Source: Nautilus pompilius
Taxonomy: Eukaryota; Mollusca; Cephalopoda; Nautilida; Nautilidae
NCBI GenBank assembly: GCA_018389105.1
Contig: JACATO010000977.1
Span: forward strand, 186,001 to 250,000
Direction of reading: 5' to 3'
DNA: 64,000 nucleotides
Positions within the stretch are counted from its first letter, which is position 1; every line of letters begins with the position of its first letter. This document shows, one piece after another, positions 56,069 to 64,000 of this stretch. Under the pieces are notes generated by a model that made no database searches, was not told the origin of the DNA, and saw only the letters and a list, made by a program, of their open reading frames with translations. Made by a program: the position numbers and the translations under genes.

Positions 56069-57747
56069 CTACCGTGAGGTGTTACTTTTGAGACAGCGAC
56101 TCTCATTTCTCGTTCCACATTCATTTTTGATCGGTATTTGTTTTTTATTGCAGCAACTGTAGAAACCCTGACTCGCGTGCAGATAGGATGTTGCAAACAG
56201 AATCAGTATTCTCACAGCCTTCTCGCTTAATTCTTTGTACTCATTTTGCACACTGATCAATAATTCAGAGACACGTATTGTTGGGAATTTTATTTTCAAA
56301 GAAGTGTCAGCAGAGACATCAATGAATTGCTCCTCCTCGGTAGTAGTGAGTATACCAACTGTCAGTTTAGCATTGAATGGATTCCTTATCCAGTCAGATG
56401 TTTTTATTTCTGCATCTGGGAAATAGTTCTGGAAGTGAAATTTTAAAGAAAGGTGACTTAAAATACAAGCTTCCACATCTTCACTAATCCGTGTTACTAC
56501 TCTCAATAAATTGTTTTAAAGTAAGAAACATGTCTAAATTTGCATTTTCCATTTTACTCTGCCACAGTTCCACCTTTCCTAATAAACAATTTTAATTTGT
56601 CATTGAGTTGAAGAATATTATCACCACCACCTTGCAGCGAAGTATTAAGAGTTTTCAGATTATGAAATACATCACTTAAACATGCTACCTGCATATTGAA
56701 ATCACAGTCAATAAACATGTGTGCACTACTATGCTGTTCCTCAGTTAAATACTGGAGATCATTTCTCAGTTCAAAAACACGTGTCAAAACATTTCCACGA
56801 GACAGCCATCTTGACTCATAGTAAAACAGTAAAGAAGTGTGTTCAGCAACCATCTCTTCACAAAACCTTGCAAACATCCTTGCCATTACAGGCCTGGTTT
56901 TTAAATAGTTCACAACATTTATAGTTGTTTGAAAAACCTTCTCCAATGTTGGGTTCAAATCTTTCGAAGCAAGGGTTTGCCTATGAATCATACAGCATGT
57001 CCAAACAGCACCGGTGTATTAAAGCCATCAATAATACCGAAAAGATCCTCAGCTTTATTCGTAATTTCTTTACAGAAGATTAAATCCTCATTTATTTTGT
57101 CCTCATCAACGAATTTAATGTATGTTATTAAATGAGCATCCTTAGCGCTATCTGTGGCCTCACCTATCTGAATGGCAAATGGTTTGTTTCTTATCTTTTC
57201 AATTAGTTGCTCATTTAGATCCTCTGCTATATCTGTGATTCGGTGGGAAACAGTGTTAGTAGACAAAGGGATACACATAAAAGCTGCTTGGCACTAGACA
57301 CCCCCAACATAGTTGTAACCATATCAATAGTTGCTGGAAGAATTAAATTTTCTTCCATTGTTTGGGGCTGTATGCACTGGGCGATTCTGTGTACAACTTG
57401 ATAAGCAGCTAAAAGTGATTTCGAAGGGACATATTTAACTAGACTCATCTTGCTGCTTCATTTAGTCTCTTCTTCGAATGAAAAAATCTCAAGGTTTGTT
57501 AGCTAAGTCTGCATGACTTGTTTCCAGGTGTCATTTCAGTTTGCTTGGCTTCATACTCTCAGCAGACAGCATTTTTATGACAAATAACACACCGAAGCCT
57601 CTCTTCTCCAGTAACAAAAACACCCGTGAAACCAAAGGATTTGCAACTTCCATCATACTTTCTTGACTTAGACTTGCTTTTATCAGCACCACCAGTAGAA
57701 TAGTCTTCTTTAGCTTTTCTCTTAATACCCAACAAAAACTTCTCCAT
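56069..57747 (-). pseudogene. hAT transposase pseudogene, ZBED5/FAM200-like
   Basis: Minus-strand pieces in order. MEKFLLGIKRKAKEDYS (57747) leads to a BED-type finger with LRCVICH and, after a frameshift, MKPSKLK-stop-HLETS near 57540; the stop TGA stands where the family has Arg. Next are VHRIAQCIQPQTMEENLILP (57400-57330), ITDIAEDLNEQLIEKI with IQIGEATDSAKDAHLITYIK (57240-57115), MIHRQTLASKDLNPTLEKVF (56991 on) and LLFYYESRWLSRGNVLTRVF. The C-terminal hAT dimerisation region is at 56506-56069, with ISVQNEYKELSEKAVRILIL, and its CESGFSTV-like block is broken by a frameshift. Long open segments (145 codons twice) show moderate rather than extreme age. Confidence 0.9.
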
Positions 57748-58126
57748 TTTGAAAGGTTAAAATTAAAAACAGATTTAAAAAAAAAACTGAACTTTACTAA
57801 CACGTACACTTCTACAGACACCCTAAAGACTACAGATATAGTACTACACTCTACACAGGTGGAGACGCCAGAGTCACCCAAATGTTTTCGAAAGTCAAAC
57901 TCAACTATCAGATTTCAGTGTCAGTTGATCGCTATTATCTGATAGTAGTTTGTCACGTGATCAATAGGTGTCAGTTGTCCATTTTAATTTTGTTAAAAAC
58001 CCCAATCCACAACATACATTACACCTGTAACAAAGCAAATTACAAAACTCTATCAACATTTTTGACATTACAATGGATTTTCGGCTGATGACTTGAACAA
58101 AAGTGAAATCAGGAAATTCCACGATG

Positions 58127-58691
58127 CCGCTGCCGGCGACGTTGGAAAGTGAAATTAATTAAAAAAGAAATAGACTGAAAGTAACATATTCATATTTCTA
58201 GAAAAGTTGGTAAAGATATCTTATTATTAAACAAACAAACAGTTATTAAACAACACGAGTTTCCGCTGCACATGTTTGGAAGATGGAAGTTACGCCCTCG
58301 TTTTTTTATTCACCAGTTTATTGGATGGCGCTGAGAGGCTGGATCAATGCACCCTACAAATTTTTCAAAGTAGTTTTCAGGATGTGGCCTGGATCTCCAC
58401 CACCAGCCAACCAGATATGAATTCATTAAGCCCTCTTGAGTTCCCTGTGTATTGCACACCACCTTCCTTGTCTCTAGAATTTACCACTGCCTCCAGCTTC
58501 CAAACATATGCTTGTTTAATAATAATTATTATTGTTGTTGTTTCAGATTTTCTTTGAAATTTATGAAATACAAATATATTCGTTTGTGTTTTCTTCAGTT
58601 CAGCAGCCGTAGAAATATGAATATGTTACTTTCAGTTTATTTCTTACACCTTTTTAAAATTAATTTCACTTTCCAATGTCACCGGCAGTGG
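58127..58691. repeat. Inverted-repeat element nested in the ZBED5-like hAT
   Basis: A left arm CCGCTGCCGGCGACGTTGGA and onward through AAAGTGAAATTAATT is matched by a right arm that is its near-perfect reverse complement (CACTTTCCAATGTCACCGGC). Similarity between arms extends about 85 bp, including ACTGAAAGTAACATATTCAT. The differences near the tips are CpG-type transitions. No target duplication was found and the interior is non-coding, so it is a MITE or foldback element of unknown superfamily. Confidence 0.7.
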
Positions 58692-59160
58692 GGAAAGCTA
58701 GTGTAATTAATAAAAGTTTGTTTCAAAATAACATTCTATAACATAAATAGCAATGTAATGAACACAGTATTGGTGGCGGTTTATAGAACTCTTGTGCCTC
58801 TGCTAAGGAAAGGAAGCAGGTGGAAAACCGATTCACAAGATCAAAAGTCCGAGCTCAACCATCGTGCAGGAGGCAACATTTTAAAAAAAAATTTACGATC
58901 TAAGATGCTTGCAACCCACAGTTTGAGAACCACTGGCTTAAGGTGCTATTTTCTAATAACTAATAATCGGTTCCAATGGCAAGAATTAACATTCTCAAAC
59001 TGATACCTCAGGAGAGAGATCGATCTCCATGCAGTTTTGAGTTCTAGTGGAGTTTTGGAGAGTAGAAATGTTGTCGGCACCGACATTCGTACTCTAAAGG
59101 CAAAAATATACAGGTGGCAATTTCTGAAGTATCAATACAAGAATATTTAATTACCTTGAA

Positions 59161-59310
59161 ATTAAGGGGAAAATGCTTGTTTGATAGGATGCTACTGGAC
59201 TGCTAAACCGAGGTCCCTTCCAACCACCCCACTGAGTTTGTTTGATTTCACAGTATCTCCTCCACCAGCCAACCATGTGGATTTCCTCCCACATCTTAAA
59301 AAAAAAATTA
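59161..59310 (-). repeat. Dispersed GTGGGAGGAA repeat, copy D (-)
   Basis: On minus: TTTTTAAGATGTGGGAGGAA, then ATCCACATGGTTGGCTGGTG, and later GGACCTCGGTTTAGCAGTCC. This is the reverse-oriented member of the family seen at 10800, 40006 and 46861. Confidence 0.6.
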
Positions 59311-62300
59311 TAATAAGGGATTTCCCTGCTGAAGGTGGAAGTGCTGAGCTTCACACAGAACAGCCAGGATAGGTAGGGCTCTCTTGTTGATAACTGCAAC
59401 ACTACACTCTCACCAGGGTTATCTCCATTTTAGAGATTGGTGTGCAAGAATATATGTATTTATGATATGCAACATTATAACAGCAAGCTTATTTATGTAA
59501 CCATTATCATCCTTCTTCAGTTATCCATTTACTCTTGGTCACCCATGGTTGGGAAGCATTAAGATTCTTTAGCCAGTAGCTTACTGCATGAAAAGCGACA
59601 ACAAATAATGCATTAAATGGGGAAAAGCATCCATAAAAAAAAAAGCAAAGCTGAACAAAACTCAGAAGTTTGAAGGTGTGAAATTCAGAGATTAGGCTTC
59701 GATGGCAAAAATGTAGAAAAGGTACGCTCTGTTCTAAGATCAGTCTTATTTCAGATATACATAAACATTGATATTGAAGCAGCAAATTCTCTGCATACCC
59801 CTGTCTTGACTTCACAGTTTTGAGGGCATTTCACAAAAGTGAGCTAAGAGAGAAAGGAGAAAGGCACGAAGCATCAGCCAGGGTGGATGACCAAGCTACC
59901 TCGGTACATGAGCAGTGATCAAGCCAATCAAGAATTACCACAAGTATCCAGAAAATACCTACTGGAACTCCTTTCTTTAGCTATAGGTGGAAAGTCATGC
60001 AGATTGGCTGGTACAGAAAAGCAAGAACATGCTAGAGGAGGTTGCTAAACTTAGTCAGATCCTTATGGTAATCAAATTTGCACCCACAGCAGGCTGGTGC
60101 ACCAAGCACAGGCCTTCTGCTATCCTAGTAAGAAGATAAAGTGAACAAGTTTGCTGGTGTTGTTCAGTCCATATCCTAAACAGAAATGCACTGACTACCT
60201 TTTGAGAATGTGTTGCAAGAGAAATGAGACCCTGTGACCTGGAAGCAGAGTGAGTTAATGTGCTAACAAAGGGATTTGTATAAAAAATAATTTAAATAAT
60301 TCTATTGACAATTTATTTCCCCATCAAACAGTAATCTTAAAATTCTAGAAATACACGTATATTTGGCTAAATGATAGAATACATGTGCAATTTGTCAACC
60401 AACTGACACACCTCAATCAGTCAGTGACCTTTAAGTTTTGATCATAATGAGTACCAGGAATTACTACACTGAAGTATTGTTAGCCTTTCTAATTTACATT
60501 TTATCACTTTTCTAAATTCATACTTATTATTAACACCAGCAGGAAAAAATTTACCAAGTTAATTGCTTATTATTTCTTGGTGGTAATAAACTCAGAATAT
60601 CTTAGCTTCTTCATTCCAATTAAAAACATTCCGTTTTGTTTTTTAAAGAACCGAGACAAATGAAGTCCTTCCATCAGTTTAAGATCAGAGAAAAAACAAA
60701 AAAGTTTCAATATTTATCTGAGAATTTTTTTTATAACCATTTCAATGCCATCAGGGCCATCATGTTATAAAGTAACATTTTTTTTTAAAAAATTTAACAA
60801 ACATTCATATGAGAGAAAGATTAGTAATTGTTAAAGGTGTACCATCACTCTCTTTTGTTAAAAGGTTTGAAGTCTACTGAAATAAAAAGATTCTAACAGG
60901 TTACGCAGTCGGCAAAATTGCAATGCTATTATCAAAAATTGCCACCCGGAGCCCGTGGCACATTTAATTTCTAACACAGATCAGTTCATTTTCTTACAAG
61001 ACACAACATCAGCATTGGTGTTTTATTAAATTTTCACAAATTTGCACAAAAGTGTATCTGTGTTTGTTCGTTTTTTTCTCCCTAACCTTCTCAAACAGGG
61101 CTTCCGTATTTATTTCAAAGGAATCTAATATGATCATCTACTACACCATTTAGATGGGCAACATTGAGCAATGAATGTATTATATATATATATATATCCA
61201 ACTTTAAAATATACTTTAAATTCTTTAGAACAAAAACCAAACAACCTAACTGAACATTATTAGTCATGGAAAAATCATATTTGAACATGATGCACAATAA
61301 TAAAAATAGCCAAAATTCTTTGTGCGCCTTTGATCCGCCTCTTCTGTTTTCTCATTATTAGAATTTCCAATCATGGAAAGTGCTACAATGGACACAAATA
61401 GCACACACAAATACAGATTCTCATTGAAATCCCTTCAATGTAACATACCAAGGCAAGGATTTCCACTCTAATAGAAACAATTAGTGCAGTACTAGCATCT
61501 TTATTACAGATCAATCAGTAATGAAGCAGTAGAAGGCCAAACAAAGACTGACCTAAATCCCCATAGGTAATTATTGATCAGTACTGCCTGAAGCACAGGC
61601 AGGGTGGGGAATTAGTGGAAGTTTCTAGACACTAATCAATCTCCACAAAACAAAACAGGTTCTTAAAGATACACAGATAAAATTATTAAATATAACAAAG
61701 TACTTTCATTAATAAGACAGACAAACTATGCATGCAGCCTATGGTTGAGGTACTTATGTATGTATTCTAGAACTATAAGGTTATTTACATAAAAGTACAT
61801 AAATTACCAGAATGACATTAATTAATGGTAATTCGACTGTAATGACGACAAATGTAAGATGTAGAACCTTACACAAAAATACAATGTAACGATTCAAAAA
61901 AAAAAAAATCCTTTTACACTAAATTAGTACAAAATTGTATTTCTTACATTACAATAAAAAATGAAATTACTATATAAATATCTGAAAGCTAACACTGGAT
62001 TTCTACATAGATATCTAAATTCTGAGGCAAAAGAAAAGAAGACTGGGTCTCATAGATACAGAAATCCAGCTAATACCTAGGTGTGTTTTCTCTCCTTCCC
62101 ATTGCTAACCTCCAGGTTCAGTACACAGGTAGGAAATTTTGCTTCAGTTAGTTAAGGACCTTAATTATAGTGGAAATGCTGAAATCGAATCAGAGCACGC
62201 GGTTTGTAAAAATTAGATCCGGAGACCTTGTATACCAATCCATTTTTAGAATGTTTCATGTATAAAGGGCTAAATAGTCAAACACGTGTGTCAACAGTAA

Positions 62301-64000
62301 AAACGGAAATCAATGTCCCCCCAAACAACAAAAACTCCACAATTTTATGCAAACTATTTAACCAATTTTGTAAGAATGTACTTTCGTGTCTGATGATACT
62401 GATGTGGGTGACAAGATGCCTGCTTTCCTCTTAGTGGAAGAGCCCCAGATTTTTTGAGCAAAATATTGCAGCAGTTATTAACCCTATGCTGGCAAAAGGG
62501 GCATAACCACTTTAATACCACGTATAAATCTACTTTTAGAAATTCTTTGATCTGACAGATTGCATATAATAGGCCAAAACCATCTGATGTTTCTACAAGA
62601 TCACAACTTTTCAGCAGAAACAACCAAGTGTTTTCGCCACGTGGCTATGAATAGCTAATCAAAATATTTTTAATGTCAGGGTAGTGCCTTTTTTGTCTTT
62701 ATTTCATATTTTGAAGAAAAAAAAATTATTCAACCAACCTCATTCTTACAAAAAGTTTCCTTCCATCTAAATGTCTAACATCAAACTTTTATGCTAGAAA
62801 TGGTTAAATTTTTTTTTTTGTTCTTAAATCCCCGTTAATATAATTTTAGCTATTGCATATTTGCTACTATTTTAATTTCCTCTTCATTTCTCTATAACCA
62901 TAAGCAACATTCTGTTGTCGTCTGGAATCCATCATCACTGAATTCCTCAACATCTCACCGCCTCTTAATAGCATCAGCTTATGTTGCAACAATAAACGTT
63001 TTCAAATCTATCAAAGCTAATCCTTTCAAATTTTATCATCAACACTGCTGTTGCTATTTGTTTTTGTCATTTCTTTTAGAAAATGAATTTAATTTTTCTC
63101 TCTCTTTTTTTTTTTTTTGGCTAGTAAATTCATTTATCAATTTAAAGTTAAATGCTAATAGGTACCATACTTACTGCAAAGCCCAACGAGTGCATCTGAC
63201 AGGTATCTACAGTAGCACACAAATTGGAAAAAGAAACTGATCTATAATCACTATGCAAATCTATAATAAATTCTACCTTATAAATGCTGTCTTGGCACTA
63301 ACTGAACCCCAGCTATAAGAGTTAATACAATACAAATAACAAAAAAGCAAATAGCAGATAATGCGATGAGATAGCAATAAACCTCCACTCACTTTTCAAT
63401 TAAAATTTCCAGGAGAGTTAGCAGTTTTTTTTTTTAGGAATGTAGCATATCGGTTACTTCCCATCTCCAATAGCAAACAGGTACTCAAAAGTGCTCTTGT
63501 TTTTATCTCTTGGCCACAAAGTGCAATGTTATAAATATTCATTTTAGCAAATGACACGTTATTAAAAGGTTTCTATAGTAGAGACTATGAAAACTGGGAT
63601 GCTTCTTTATGACTAAGCTCTGTGAAGACGCAGCGCAGCCTAGATTATATTTCCATCAGGAAAGCCATGAGCTGTAATAAATTATAGTAACTCTTAGCTT
63701 CAGTTCAGCTCTCTAAACCTAATGTGGTTGCTTTTTGAACATTAAGAACAAACGTGAAAGTTTCAGCCTCATACTTTTTTTCAAATTTCTATTAAAACCA
63801 AATTCACAAGATTCAAATACTCAGTTAAATAATAATTTCATTAGTAAAGACTAAAATAATACTTTTCGGTGTCATCAGATCAAAAGAAGAAGAAGAAATC
63901 AGTCTTCTCATAAAGCTACACCCACCTTTTCCCAATATGAGTAGAAAACTAAAACTTAATTTATTATGATACCCGCCATATTGGCAGCTTCACACTTGGA
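59311..64000. other. No gene recognised
   Basis: AT-rich sequence to the window end. A (TA)n tract lies near 61180-61196. Open frames (for example 59815-59507 and 62623-62354 minus) have no recognisable domain. It may belong to an upstream intron of the LIM gene or to a neighbouring gene outside the window. Confidence 0.4.

Larger units (their letters stand above)
55789..58935 (-). mobile_element. ZBED5-like hAT element, - strand
   Basis: The left end is CAAGGATTCTCAAACTTTG at 55789. The right end in reverse complement is CAGTGGTTCTCAAACTGTG from 58935, the common hAT terminus. The flanking 8-mers GTTTAAGA (55781-55788) and GCTTAAGG (58936-58943) agree at six of eight. It carries a broken transposase on the minus strand (57747-56069) and, in its 5' region, a nested inverted-repeat element (58127-58691). 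Confidence 0.85.

Noticed and set aside
1-64000. CRISPR arrays, bacterial operons, rRNA genes, canonical tRNA genes
   Set aside because: No regular direct-repeat/spacer array, no polycistronic arrangement, and no complete tRNA or rRNA sequence was seen; the gene structure is eukaryotic.

Overview
The window looks like animal nuclear DNA. It is AT-rich with CpG-rich promoter islands, multi-kilobase GT-AG introns, long untranslated stretches and many decayed DNA transposons and retroelements. The element mix (hAT families related to ZBED5, SCAND3 and GTF2IRD2, piggyBac, mariner/Tc1, an L1/Tx1-like LINE and a Penelope-like relic) and the coding style suggest a lophotrochozoan, plausibly a cephalopod mollusc. 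The species is an inference; no marker in the window fixes it.

Only two host genes can be assembled, and both are complete. (1) UBE2M/UBC12, the NEDD8-conjugating E2, lies on the + strand with five coding exons between 3353 and 15339 and encodes 181 residues. (2) A two-LIM cysteine- and glycine-rich protein (CRP/CSRP/muscle LIM protein family) lies on the - strand with five coding exons between 51417 and 39591 and encodes 190 residues. All introns follow GT-AG and the phases join exactly. The genes are convergent and separated by about 24 kb that is mostly transposon-derived. They act in different processes (cullin neddylation; actin/muscle and nuclear scaffolding), so nothing suggests a functional cluster.

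Layout: 1-2380 is AT-rich with no gene seen. 2381-3352 is a CpG-rich promoter with splice-donor-like sites on both strands. 3353-15339 is UBE2M; its introns hold a compound minisatellite (4079-4331), a MITE (7447-7884), a dispersed repeat (10800-10950) and a dead piggyBac (12256-14415). 15340-21477 is probable 3' UTR and intergenic sequence. 21478-26497 is a large terminal-inverted-repeat element with an 8-bp target duplication; it encloses a LINE with a long open reverse-transcriptase frame and a mariner deletion derivative. 29290-29900 is a Penelope-like GIY-YIG relic. 32067-37993 is a SCAND3-like hAT element that contains a foldback MITE and was later split by a GTF2IRD2-like hAT (33229-35645) with a perfect 8-bp duplication. 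39591-51417 is the LIM gene; its introns hold a Tc1 relic, a short member of the same TIR family as the 21478 element, and SINE-like repeats. 55789-58935 is a ZBED5-like hAT on the - strand with its own nested inverted-repeat element. 59311-64000 has no recognised gene.

I found no new defence, biosynthetic or regulatory system. The most informative structure is the nesting of transposons with readable target-site duplications, which allows insertions to be ordered in time.
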